From NCBI RefSeq assembly GCF_016862795.1, contig NZ_BONQ01000066.1, positions 1 to 35,776 on the forward strand: 35,776 bases of DNA, in the 5' to 3' direction. Every line of letters begins with the position of its first letter. Position 1 is the stretch's first letter. The position numbers and the translations under genes are program-made. This document shows, piece by piece, positions 17,439 through 24,760 of the stretch. The stretch is from Dactylosporangium siamense. Its GTDB lineage: Bacteria > Actinomycetota > Actinomycetes > Mycobacteriales > Micromonosporaceae. Under the pieces are notes generated by a model. It made no database searches, was not told the origin of the DNA, and saw only the letters and a program-made list of their open reading frames with translations.

Positions 17439-18799
17439 GCGACGAGACCGATCTGGCGGCTCGGGTGCTGAAGCTGGTCGGCGACGGTGTCGAGGCGGAG
17501 GTGGTGGTCGAGCGGGGCGCGCTGTCGCTGACCCGGTTCGCCAACTCCTACATCCACCAGAACGTCGCCGACGAGACCACGACGGTGCGGCTCAGGCTGC
17601 ACGCCGACGGCAGGACCGCGACCGCGTCCAGCACGGTCGTCGACGGGGTGGAGGACTTCGTGCGTCGCACGGTGGCCTCGATGCGTCTCGCCCCGGCCGA
17701 CCCGACCTGGCCCGGTCTCGCACCGCACGATGCACCGCCGGCCGGCGGCAACTTCGACGAGGCGACGGCGGCGGCCGCGCCGGACGAGCGGGCGGCCAGG
17801 GTGCGGGCCTTCGTCGACCAGGCGCGAGGGCTGGAGGTCGCCGGCTACTGCCGCACCTCGGCGACCCGCGTCGTCTACCTCAACTCGGCCGGGCAGCAGC
17901 TGACCGGCGGGCGGACCAGCGCGGCAATGGACGGCATCGCGCGGACCGCCAGCTCCGACGGGCTCGCCAGGCTGGCCTCGACCCGGCTCGCCGACCTCGA
18001 CGGCGCGGTGCTCGGGGCGCGGGCGGCGGCGAAGGCGAGGGCCGGCGCGGACCCGGTGGAGCTGCCGCCGGGGCACTACGAGGTGGTCCTGGAGCCGACC
18101 GCGGTCGCGGACGTGCTGCAGATGCTCGCCGTGTACGGGTTCAACGCGAAGATGCTGCAGGACCGGCAGTCGTTCCTGGAGCTGGGCGCGGCGCAGTTCG
18201 ACCCCGCGGTGACGCTGGTCGACGACGCGACGGCGGCGGACTCGACGGCGCTGCCGTTCGACGTGGAGGGCACCCCGCGGCAGCGGGTGGTGCTGGTCGA
18301 CGCGGGCGTGTCGAGCGCCGTGGTGCACGACCGCCGGACCGCGGCGAAGTCGCAGACCACCTCGACCGGGCACGCGATCCCCGGCGGGGCCAGCTTCGGC
18401 GCGGTGCCGGCCAGCCTGCGGCTGCTCGCGCACGACGGGCCGGCCCCGGTCGAGGTCGACGGCCCGGCCGCCGACTCGGGGGTGGCCGCGCTGGTCGGTG
18501 GCGTGCGGCGGGGGCTGCTGGTGACCGACAACCACTACACCCGGGTGCTGGACCCGCGCACGCTGGTCGTGACCGGCCTGACCCGCAACGGGGTGTGGCT
18601 CATCGAGGACGGCGTGGTGACCACGCCGGTGCGCAACTTCCGGTTCACGCAGTCGTATGCGCAGGCCCTGGCGCCCGGCGCGGTGCTCGGTGTCGGACCG
18701 CGCGGGGTCGAGCTGCCGGGGGCCTGGTCGGAGTCCGGCGCGATCGCCCCGGCGCTGCGTCTCGCCTCGTGGAACTACACCGGTGGCGCGTCTGGGTGA
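17435..18799 (+). CDS. tldE: TldE/PmbA subunit of the TldD/TldE protease
   Basis: 454-residue partner of TldD. It has the same two-domain fold but lacks the HExxxH zinc motif, as expected for the non-catalytic subunit. Family features include FANSYIHQNV near the N-terminus, the PPGHYEVVLEPTAVADVL segment and IPGGASFG. ATG 17435 has a good ribosome site, GGAGG at 17423-17427. The 118-base gap after tldD is unusual for this pair and is filled exactly by the overlapping micro-ORF. Both subunits are needed for activity in E. coli. Confidence 0.93.
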   Translation: MSDETDLAARVLKLVGDGVEAEVVVERGALSLTRFANSYIHQNVADETTTVRLRLHADGRTATASSTVVDGVEDFVRRTVASMRLAPADPTWPGLAPHDAPPAGGNFDEATAAAAPDERAARVRAFVDQARGLEVAGYCRTSATRVVYLNSAGQQLTGGRTSAAMDGIARTASSDGLARLASTRLADLDGAVLGARAAAKARAGADPVELPPGHYEVVLEPTAVADVLQMLAVYGFNAKMLQDRQSFLELGAAQFDPAVTLVDDATAADSTALPFDVEGTPRQRVVLVDAGVSSAVVHDRRTAAKSQTTSTGHAIPGGASFGAVPASLRLLAHDGPAPVEVDGPAADSGVAALVGGVRRGLLVTDNHYTRVLDPRTLVVTGLTRNGVWLIEDGVVTTPVRNFRFTQSYAQALAPGAVLGVGPRGVELPGAWSESGAIAPALRLASWNYTGGASG

Positions 18800-18830
18800 G
18801 GGCGATCACCAGGCCGGGTGGAGCCGCGCG

Positions 18831-18836
18831 TAACGT
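18831..18836 (+). promoter_or_regulatory. Candidate -10 (TAACGT) of the sdhCAB operon
   Basis: TAACGT at 18831-18836 precedes a ~54-base leader with a small dyad ACCGA/TCGGT (about 18841-18857), then AGGGAG and sdhC ATG. No clear -35 is seen. Confidence 0.35.
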
Positions 18837-18900
18837 GTGCACCGACCACAGATCGGTACATCGGCCCGTCCCTCGCGCCAACAGGGAGCATTCACCATGA
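18835..18900 (+). other. Possible 21-codon upstream ORF overlapping the sdhC start
   Basis: GTG 18835 opens a 21-codon frame (begins VCTDHRSVHRPV) that stays open to TGA 18898-18900, overlapping the sdhC ATG as ATGA. It has a weak ribosome site, and its start overlaps the proposed -10, so it needs a more upstream transcript start. Chance openness is possible in GC-rich DNA. Confidence 0.2.
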
Positions 18901-19721
18901 CGACCACGCCGGCCAGGCTTCGGTCAGCCTCGGGCGCGGGGCCCCGCGCAGCGATCAGCGAGAAAACGTTGCGGACGGACCGGTGGTGGCTGCAGCCACT
19001 GCTGGTGTTCCTCGGTCTCGGGGCCTTCGTGGTCTACGGCCTGGTCCGCGCCATCATGAACAAGTACTACTGGGCGAGCGCCGAGCACTACCTGGCGCCG
19101 TTCTACTCCCCCTGCCTGACGAAGAGCTGCGTCGAGGGGTCGAGCCACTTCCTCGGCCAGCCGATCCCGCAGCTGCCGTCGTGGCTGTCACCGGCGATGA
19201 TCATCCTGGTGCTGCCCGGCGGGTTCCGGCTGACCTGCTACTACTACCGCAAGGCGTACTACCGCTCGTTCTGGTTGTCGCCGCCGGCGTGCGCGGTCCC
19301 GGACGGTCACAAGACCTACTCCGGTGAGACCCGCTTCCCGCTGATCTTCCAGAACATCCACCGATACTTCTTCTACGCCGCGATCCTGGTCGGCTCGGTC
19401 CTGACGTACGACGCGGTCCTCGCCTGGCACGGCAAGGACGGCGGCGTCGGCATGGGGCTCGGCACGCTGATCCTCGCCGTCAACGCGGTGCTGATCTGGG
19501 CGTACACGCTTGGCTGCCACTCCTGCCGCAACATCATCGGCGGGCGGCTCAAGCACTTCTCGAAGCACCCGGTGCGGTATCGCGCGTGGGGCCTCGTGTC
19601 GAAGCTCAACGCCAAGCACCAGCAGTTCGCCTGGGCCTCGCTCTTCTCGGTGATCATCGCCGACGCCTACGTCATGGCGGTCTCGGCCGAGTGGATCACC
19701 GACTTCCGGTTCTTCAACTGA
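18897..19721 (+). CDS. sdhC: Succinate dehydrogenase membrane anchor, mycobacterial Sdh1 type
   Basis: 274-residue integral membrane protein, the size of mycobacterial Rv0249c (273). It has about five helices, including WLQPLLVFLGLGAFVVYGLV, LSPAMIILVLPGGFRL, FFYAAILVGSVLTY, LGTLILAVNAVLIWAY and WASLFSVIIADAYVMAV. Cys-rich loops (SPCLTKSCVEG, GCHSCRN) and several His are seen; heme content cannot be judged from sequence. It anchors SdhA/SdhB and carries the quinone site. ATG 18897 has AGGGAG 8 bases upstream. The sdhA gene starts 11 bases downstream. The operon order C-A-B with a single long anchor matches actinobacterial Sdh1. Confidence 0.9.
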   Translation: MTTTPARLRSASGAGPRAAISEKTLRTDRWWLQPLLVFLGLGAFVVYGLVRAIMNKYYWASAEHYLAPFYSPCLTKSCVEGSSHFLGQPIPQLPSWLSPAMIILVLPGGFRLTCYYYRKAYYRSFWLSPPACAVPDGHKTYSGETRFPLIFQNIHRYFFYAAILVGSVLTYDAVLAWHGKDGGVGMGLGTLILAVNAVLIWAYTLGCHSCRNIIGGRLKHFSKHPVRYRAWGLVSKLNAKHQQFAWASLFSVIIADAYVMAVSAEWITDFRFFN

Positions 19722-19732
19722 GGACACAACCC

Positions 19733-21598
19733 ATGACCAACATCGAGCGACACACGTACGACGTCGTGGTCATCGGCGCCGGTGGCGCCGGGCTGCGCGC
19801 CGCGATCGAGGCTCGGCTCGCCGGCAAGAAGACCGCCATCATCTCCAAGTCGTTGTTCGGCAAGGCGCACACCGTCATGGCCGAGGGCGGCGCCGCCGCG
19901 GCGATGGGCAACGTCAACTCGAAGGACAACTGGCAGGTCCACTTCCGCGACACGATGCGCGGCGGGAAGTTCCTCAACAACTTCCGGATGGCGGAGCTGC
20001 ACGCCAAGGAGGCCCCCAGCCGCATCTGGGAGCTGGAGACCTACGGCGCGCTGTTCGACCGCACCAAGGACGGCAAGATCAGCCAGCGCAACTTCGGCGG
20101 TCACGAGTACCCACGGCTCGCACACGTCGGTGACCGCACCGGCCTGGAGCTGATCCGCACCCTGCAGCAGAAGATCGTGTCGCTGCAGCAGGAGGACTTC
20201 GCCGAGCACGGCGACTACGAGGCCCGGATCCGGGTCTTCCAGGAGTGCACGATCACGGAGCTGTTCGTCGAGGACGGCGCGGTGTCCGGCGCGTTCGGGT
20301 ACTACCGCGAGTCGGGCGACTTCGTGCTGTTCGAGAGCGCCGCGATCGTGCTCGCCACGGGCGGTGTCGGCAAGTCCTACAAGGTGACCTCGAACTCCTG
20401 GGAGTACACCGGCGACGGGCACGCCCTCGCGCTGCGCACCGGCGCGACGCTGATCAACATGGAGTTCCTGCAGTTCCACCCGACCGGCATGGTCTGGCCG
20501 CCGTCGGTGAAGGGCATCCTGGTCACCGAGTCGGTCCGCGGTGACGGCGGCGTGCTGCGCAACACCGAGGGCAAGCGGTTCATGTTCGACTACGTCCCCG
20601 ACGTCTTCCGCAAGCAGTACGCGGAGACCGAGGAGGAGGCCGACCGCTGGTACTCCGACCCGGACAACAACCGGCGCCCCCCGGAGCTGCTGCCCCGTGA
20701 CGAGGTCGCCCGCGCGATCAACAGCGAGGTCAAGGCGGGCCGCGGCACGAAGGCGGGCGGCGTGCTGCTCGACATCGCCAGCCGGCTGCCGGCCGAGCAG
20801 ATCCGCAAGCGACTGCCGTCGATGTATCACCAGTTCAAGGAGCTGGCCGACGTCGACATCACGGCCGCTCCGATGGAGGTCGGGCCGACCTGCCACTACG
20901 TGATGGGTGGCATCGAGGTCGACGCCGACACGACCGCCGCCGCGGTGGCCGGGCTGTTCGCGGCCGGCGAGGTGTCCGGCGGCATGCACGGCTCCAACCG
21001 GCTCGGCGGCAACTCGCTGTCCGACCTGCTGGTCTTCGGCAAGCGGGCCGGCGAGCACGCGGCCGCGCACGCCGAGAAGATCGGCCGGCGCAAGCCGTCC
21101 GCCGCGGCCGTCGAGGCGGCCGTCGACACGGCGCTCGCGCCCCTCGCCCGCGCGGACGCCGGGGAGAACCCGTACACCCTGCACCACGAGCTGCAGGAGA
21201 TCATGGGCGTCCTGGTCGGCATCATCCGGCGCGACGGGGAGCTGCGGGAGTCGATCACGCGGCTGGCCGAGCTCAAGGAGCGGGTCAAGAAGGTCGGCGT
21301 GAGCGGCGGGCGGAAGTACAACCCGGGCTGGCACCTCGCGCTGGACCTGCGCAACATGCTCGTGGTGTCCGAGTGCACCGCGAAGGCGGCCCTCGAGCGC
21401 ACCGAGTCGCGCGGCGGGCACACCCGCGAGGACTTCCCGAAGATGGACCCGAAGTGGCGCAAGGTGAACCTGGTCTGCTCGCTCGACGGTGAGGACGTGC
21501 GCCTCGAGCACCAGCCGCTGCCGGTGATGCGTCCCGAACTGCAGGGCCTGTTCGAGCAGACCGAGCTCGCCAAGTACATGACCGACGAGGAGCTGTGA
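19733..21598 (+). CDS. sdhA: Succinate dehydrogenase flavoprotein subunit
   Basis: 621 residues; oxidises succinate to fumarate, passing electrons to SdhB. Seen: dinucleotide-binding DVVVIGAGGAGLRAAIEA, the covalent-FAD His in GKAHTVMAEGG, the substrate loop FLQFHPTGMVWP, catalytic Arg region RYVPDVF/RAINSEVKAGRG, and late signatures HYVMGGIEVD and RLGGNSLSDLLVFGKRAG. Length is slightly below mycobacterial Rv0248c (646). ATG 19733 follows GAGGA. Its TGA stop overlaps the sdhB start (TGATG), so the two subunits are translationally coupled. Confidence 0.96.
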   Translation: MTNIERHTYDVVVIGAGGAGLRAAIEARLAGKKTAIISKSLFGKAHTVMAEGGAAAAMGNVNSKDNWQVHFRDTMRGGKFLNNFRMAELHAKEAPSRIWELETYGALFDRTKDGKISQRNFGGHEYPRLAHVGDRTGLELIRTLQQKIVSLQQEDFAEHGDYEARIRVFQECTITELFVEDGAVSGAFGYYRESGDFVLFESAAIVLATGGVGKSYKVTSNSWEYTGDGHALALRTGATLINMEFLQFHPTGMVWPPSVKGILVTESVRGDGGVLRNTEGKRFMFDYVPDVFRKQYAETEEEADRWYSDPDNNRRPPELLPRDEVARAINSEVKAGRGTKAGGVLLDIASRLPAEQIRKRLPSMYHQFKELADVDITAAPMEVGPTCHYVMGGIEVDADTTAAAVAGLFAAGEVSGGMHGSNRLGGNSLSDLLVFGKRAGEHAAAHAEKIGRRKPSAAAVEAAVDTALAPLARADAGENPYTLHHELQEIMGVLVGIIRRDGELRESITRLAELKERVKKVGVSGGRKYNPGWHLALDLRNMLVVSECTAKAALERTESRGGHTREDFPKMDPKWRKVNLVCSLDGEDVRLEHQPLPVMRPELQGLFEQTELAKYMTDEEL

Positions 21599-22602
21599 TG
21601 GGCACCAAACGCCACTTCCGCGTCTGGCGCGGCGACGACACCGGCGGCTCGCTGGAGGACTTCCAGGTCGAGGTCAACGAGGGCGAGGTCGTGCTCGACG
21701 TCATCCACCGGCTGCAGGCCACCCAGACCCCCGACCTGGCCGTGCGGTGGAACTGCAAGGCCGGCAAGTGCGGCTCCTGCTCGATGGAGATCAACGGCAA
21801 GCCGCGGCTGGGCTGCATGACCCGGATGTCGACGTTCAACGAGACGGAGACCGTCACGGTCACGCCGCTGCGGACGTTCCCGGTGATCCGCGACCTGGTC
21901 ACCAACGTCAACTTCAACTACCAGAAGGCCCGCGAGCTGCCCGCGTTCGCCCCACCGGCGGGTGTCGCACCCGGTGAGTACCGGATGCAGCAGGTCGACG
22001 TGGAGCGCTCGCAGGAGTTCCGCAAGTGCATCGAGTGCTTCCTGTGCCAGAACGTGTGCCACGTCATCCGTGACCACGAGGAGAACAAGCACGCGTTCTC
22101 CGGCCCCCGGTTCTTCATCCGGGCCGCCGAGCTGGACATGCACCCGCTCGACGCCCGCGACGACCGCAAGGAGCTCGCGCAGGCCGAGCAGGGTCTGGGC
22201 TACTGCAACATCACCAAGTGCTGCACCGAGGTCTGCCCCGAGCACATCAAAATCACTGACAATGCGATCATCCCGATGAAGGAACGTGTTGTCGATCGGA
22301 GGTACGACCCGGTGACCTGGCTCGGACGCAAGATCTTCCGTCGTGACCAGCTGGACGAGCAGCCCGTGTCGGCGAGCCCGAAGCCCGCGGCCGCGGCCGC
22401 CGACTCCGGCAGCAACTGGCACCAGGAAGGCCCCGTGCCGCAGGAGGCGCCCGTCGGCGCCGACGGCAAGCTCGTGGTCGCGGAGCTCACGCTGGACCGG
22501 GCCGCGGCCGGCTCGCCGTTCGGCGACGACCAGGTGTTCCCGCTGCCGCCGGAGCAGCTGCGCTACCAGCATCCGTCGCCCCCGACCGGGGACGGCCACT
22601 AG
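21598..22602 (+). CDS. sdhB: Succinate dehydrogenase iron-sulfur subunit with long C-terminal tail
   Basis: 334 residues. [2Fe-2S] ligands are C53, C58, C61 and C73 (CKAGKCGSC, then GC). The second domain has CIECFLCQNVCH and CNITKCCTEVCPEH for [4Fe-4S] and [3Fe-4S]. The normal fold ends around residue 250 (mycobacterial Rv0247c is 248). Here some 80 more residues follow, rich in Pro, Ala and acidic residues and ending FPLPPEQLRYQHPSPPTGDGH, with no cysteine. ATG 21598 is preferred for ribosome-site spacing (GAGGAG at about 21586-21591); a GTG at 21595 would add one Met. A strong terminator follows. Confidence 0.94.
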   Translation: MGTKRHFRVWRGDDTGGSLEDFQVEVNEGEVVLDVIHRLQATQTPDLAVRWNCKAGKCGSCSMEINGKPRLGCMTRMSTFNETETVTVTPLRTFPVIRDLVTNVNFNYQKARELPAFAPPAGVAPGEYRMQQVDVERSQEFRKCIECFLCQNVCHVIRDHEENKHAFSGPRFFIRAAELDMHPLDARDDRKELAQAEQGLGYCNITKCCTEVCPEHIKITDNAIIPMKERVVDRRYDPVTWLGRKIFRRDQLDEQPVSASPKPAAAAADSGSNWHQEGPVPQEAPVGADGKLVVAELTLDRAAAGSPFGDDQVFPLPPEQLRYQHPSPPTGDGH

Positions 22603-22624
22603 CAACCAGCCCGTCAGGCTGCAG

Positions 22625-22654
22625 GGCGCCCCTCTGGCTGGAGGGGCGCCTTTT
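22625..22654 (+). terminator. Intrinsic terminator of sdhCAB
   Basis: A perfect 10-bp stem, GGCGCCCCTC (22625-22634) with GAGGGGCGCC (22641-22650), loop TGGCTG, followed by TTTT. It is 22 bases after the sdhB stop. Its right arm is the first unit of the tandem repeat that follows. Confidence 0.8.
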
Positions 22655-22757
22655 GCATGGCCTCTGTGGCTGGAGGGGCGCCTCTTTCATGGCCTTTGGC
22701 CAGAGGGGCGCCTCTTGCATGGCCTTTGGCTAGAGGGGCGCTTTTTGCATGGCCTTC
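22641..22757. repeat. Four-unit 30-32 base tandem array between sdhB and DUF1990
   Basis: The core GAGGGGCGCC(T) starts at 22641, 22673, 22703 and 22733 (periods 32, 30, 30), each followed by a T-rich stretch and CATGGCCT. The last unit lies inside the DUF1990 reading frame and encodes its final residues AKAMQKAPL and TAG. The array therefore looks like successive tandem copying of that gene end together with terminator sequence. Confidence 0.85.
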
Positions 22758-23230
22758 GCGTAACGGTCCGTGACCGCCGACTGGACCAGCTTCGCCACGG
22801 GACCGCCGAGCCGGACCCACCACTTCGCCGGCCGGCTGAACGCCCTGATCTCGAACCACACCTCGCCGCCCGGCTCCACGCTCAGCAGGAACGACTCCTC
22901 GCCGGTCTCCACGTGGCCGGGCAGGGTGCCGAAGCCGAACCCGTAGCGCTCGGGCTCCTCGACGACCCACACGATCAGGCACGGCACCCACAGCCGCAGC
23001 GGGCCGACACCGATCCCCGTGGAGAACCGCCCGCCGAGCGCGACCCGGTCCGCGTCGCTGCGCAGCCTCAGCCCCGCACCGCGCTGGGGCTCCCAGCGGG
23101 CCAGGGCGGCCGCTGCGGCGGTGAAGGCCTCGTGCCCTTGCCCGACCCTCACCCGTCGCCGCACGTGGTGGTAGCCGGGCGGCAGGGGGCCTTCACGGGT
23201 CGCCCCGACCTCGGGGTAGGTGACGGTCAC
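22730..23230 (-). CDS. DUF1990 family protein
   Basis: 166 residues, a START/SRPBCC-like family common in actinobacteria and plants with unknown ligand. Typical segments: PPGYHHVRRRVRVG near the start, VGPLRLWVPCLIVWVVEEPER, GFGFGTLPGHVETGEESFL and WFEIRAFSRPAKW. GTG 23230 overlaps the upstream NUDIX stop as GTGA, so the two are coupled. The final nine codons lie in the tandem array, and the TAG stop is one variable position of the repeat unit: the equivalent codon is TGG in the next copy and CAG in the third. Readthrough would add a repetitive tail. Confidence 0.88.
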   Translation of the reverse strand: MTVTYPEVGATREGPLPPGYHHVRRRVRVGQGHEAFTAAAAALARWEPQRGAGLRLRSDADRVALGGRFSTGIGVGPLRLWVPCLIVWVVEEPERYGFGFGTLPGHVETGEESFLLSVEPGGEVWFEIRAFSRPAKWWVRLGGPVAKLVQSAVTDRYAKAMQKAPL

Positions 23231-23625
23231 GCCGTCGAAGGTAGCAACGGCTGGAGCGCGACCACGATCGGCGCGTCGGCCGGCAGCCAGGGCACCGAGT
23301 CGAGCTCGTCGCCGGCCAGCCATCTGATGTCGCTGTGTTCCAGGGGTACGGGCACCGCCCCGTTCACCAGCCGCGCGACGTAGACCTTGAGAATCGCGGC
23401 GCCATCGAGCATCGTGATGTCATCCCCGACGCGGGCACCCACCTCGACGTCCACCCCGAGCTCCTCCTGGCACTCCCGGATCAACGCCTGCACCTCCGTC
23501 TCCCCCGGGTCCACCTTCCCTCCAGGAAACTCCCATCTACCGGCCATTTCGGGCGGTAAGGCGCGCTCGCAGGCCAGGACGCGACCATCCGAGATGATCG
23601 CGGCTCCGACGATGATCCTTGGCAT
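23227..23625 (-). CDS. NUDIX hydrolase (MutT-like)
   Basis: 132 residues with a complete Nudix box from GGKVDPGETEVQALIRE to CQEELGV, the GX5EX7REUXEEXGU pattern, preceded by GRWEFP as in 8-oxo-dGTP and (deoxy)nucleoside triphosphate pyrophosphohydrolases. The substrate cannot be decided from sequence. ATG 23625 (MPRIIVGAAIISDG) matches where relatives begin; an upstream in-frame TTG at 23667 would add 14 residues and lacks a better ribosome site. It is translationally coupled to DUF1990. Divergent from the PCD-like gene across 206 bases in which I see no clear gene. Confidence 0.9.
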   Translation of the reverse strand: MPRIIVGAAIISDGRVLACERALPPEMAGRWEFPGGKVDPGETEVQALIRECQEELGVDVEVGARVGDDITMLDGAAILKVYVARLVNGAVPVPLEHSDIRWLAGDELDSVPWLPADAPIVVALQPLLPSTA

Positions 23626-23831
23626 CAACCGTTCGGTCTGCACGGGCAACCAGGGTGCCAGATCCAAATGAAGTTCCGGTGGCCCCCTCTGCCCTGTTGT
23701 TCACCAGACGAGGGAAATGTGGCCGTGGACAGATCCACCAGTCGCACAGGAGACTTGCAGTCACCGTTGATGACGGGCAGGCTTCGAAACGGCCACAAGC
23801 CGGCAACGATGCCGCGGGAGGGTAGGTCGTA
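23626..23831. other. 206-base divergent intergenic region, AT-richer than its surroundings
   Basis: This lies between the NUDIX and PCD-like genes. Short frames here lack ribosome sites and I do not call them. GGAGGG at about 23817-23822 is a loosely spaced ribosome site for the gene at 23832. I see no convincing promoter pair. Confidence 0.4.
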
Positions 23832-24143
23832 ATGCGGGCCAGGCGGAGTGCACAGCACCGTGACTATCTCAGCGATGCGCTGGACTTATTGCAAGGCTGG
23901 ACGCACGACGGCGAGGAGATCCGCCGGACGCTGCATCTGGACGATTCCCAGCATGCGGCACTCACTGAGCGTATGAAGATCGTCGCCGACGCCCTCCAGG
24001 TGCGGCCGGACGTGCGCCGCCTCGACGGCCGCACCCAGATCCGCCTCCGGGTCCCGGGCGTGACGGACCTGTCGCCCGGCGAGGTCACCCTGGCCGCCCG
24101 CATCGAGGACCTCTACCGCACCATCATCGCCGGCGCCGCCTGA
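23832..24143 (+). CDS. PCD/DCoH-like protein lacking the catalytic histidines
   Basis: 103 residues. It aligns by eye along its length with the PCD at 15542: LLQGWTHDGEEIRRTL against LSGWAGDVEGIERSV, then ALQVRPDVRRL against ADHHPDIDIRW, then VTDLSPGEVTLAARIEDL against GGVTEKDITLARQINEL. The two active-site His become Val57 and Arg58, and the His of the STH motif is replaced in RVPGVT. The fold is probably kept but dehydratase activity should be lost, leaving a binding or regulatory role (the animal homologue DCoH also acts as a dimerisation cofactor). ATG 23832 is chosen. The Uma2 gene follows with its own promoter. Confidence 0.75.
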   Translation: MRARRSAQHRDYLSDALDLLQGWTHDGEEIRRTLHLDDSQHAALTERMKIVADALQVRPDVRRLDGRTQIRLRVPGVTDLSPGEVTLAARIEDLYRTIIAGAA

Positions 24144-24168
24144 GCGCCAGCGCGCGATCACCCATCGT

Positions 24169-24174
24169 TACAAT
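24169..24174 (+). promoter_or_regulatory. Leaderless -10 (TACAAT) of the Uma2 gene
   Basis: TACAAT at 24169-24174 lies 7 bases before GTG 24182. The in-frame ATG at 24173 lies inside this hexamer, so it cannot be the start if this promoter is used. Confidence 0.55.
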
Positions 24175-24181
24175 GCCGGCC

Positions 24182-24760
24182 GTGACCGCGCTGCCCGAGT
24201 GGATGTACGCACCTCGCATCGAGGGCTGGCATGCCGACGACCTCGACCATCTTCTCGAGGCACCGCCGCACACCGAGATGCTGCATGGCGCGTTCGTGTT
24301 CAGGCTGTTCCCTCCACCGGCCGGGAACGACCGGCTCGTCGACGCCCTGGCGCATGCACTGACGGGCCAGGCGCCGGCAGGGGTCGAGATCGCGCGGGAG
24401 ACGGCCATCCGGCTCGACACGCGCAACCGATTCGAGTCCGACCTGCTCGCCACGGCGGTGGCGCACGACCCGAGCCGCACGTTCTTCACACCGGAACAGG
24501 TGCTGCTGGTCGTCGAGGTCGTCTCGCCGGAGTCCGCATACCGTGACCGGATGGTGAAGCCGCGCAAGTATGCGGAGGCCGGCGTCGCGCACTACTGGCG
24601 CGTCGAGGAAGAGGACTCCTCACCGGTCGTGCACGCTTACGAGCTCGACGAACCCACCCGGCAGTACGTGCCGACCGGCATCCACAGCGGCGAGTTGCAC
24701 ACCACCAGGCCGTTCGAGATCACGCTCGACCTGAACGGCCTGGGCCGCCCTAGACGTTGA
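24182..24760 (+). CDS. Uma2 family (DUF820) putative restriction-endonuclease-fold nuclease
   Basis: 192 residues from GTG 24182 (195 from ATG 24173). PD-(D/E)XK signature: EMLHGAFVFRL (early Glu), FESDLLA (Asp), LLVVEVVSPES (Glu-x-Val) and DRMVKPRKYAEAGVAHYWRVE with the conserved K...Y...G(V)..YW tail of Uma2 proteins. Uma2 genes are numerous in cyanobacteria and actinobacteria and their role is unsettled. No transposase or methylase is nearby. Its last 11 bases overlap the 3' end of ychF tail to tail. Confidence 0.88.
   Translation: MTALPEWMYAPRIEGWHADDLDHLLEAPPHTEMLHGAFVFRLFPPPAGNDRLVDALAHALTGQAPAGVEIARETAIRLDTRNRFESDLLATAVAHDPSRTFFTPEQVLLVVEVVSPESAYRDRMVKPRKYAEAGVAHYWRVEEEDSSPVVHAYELDEPTRQYVPTGIHSGELHTTRPFEITLDLNGLGRPRR

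Noticed and set aside
19667-21511. 614-codon minus-strand open frame opposite sdhA
   Set aside because: It is the antisense shadow of sdhA third-position GC bias; composition is Val/Leu/Asp-Gly repetitive without motifs.
23537-23858. Short minus-strand frames over the NUDIX start and intergenic region
   Set aside because: No ribosome site, no leaderless -10, and partial overlap with the NUDIX gene in another frame.
24182-24760. Restriction or toxin-type defence module around Uma2
   Set aside because: No methylase, antitoxin, transposase or other defence gene is adjacent; the neighbours (PCD-like, ychF) are chromosomal.
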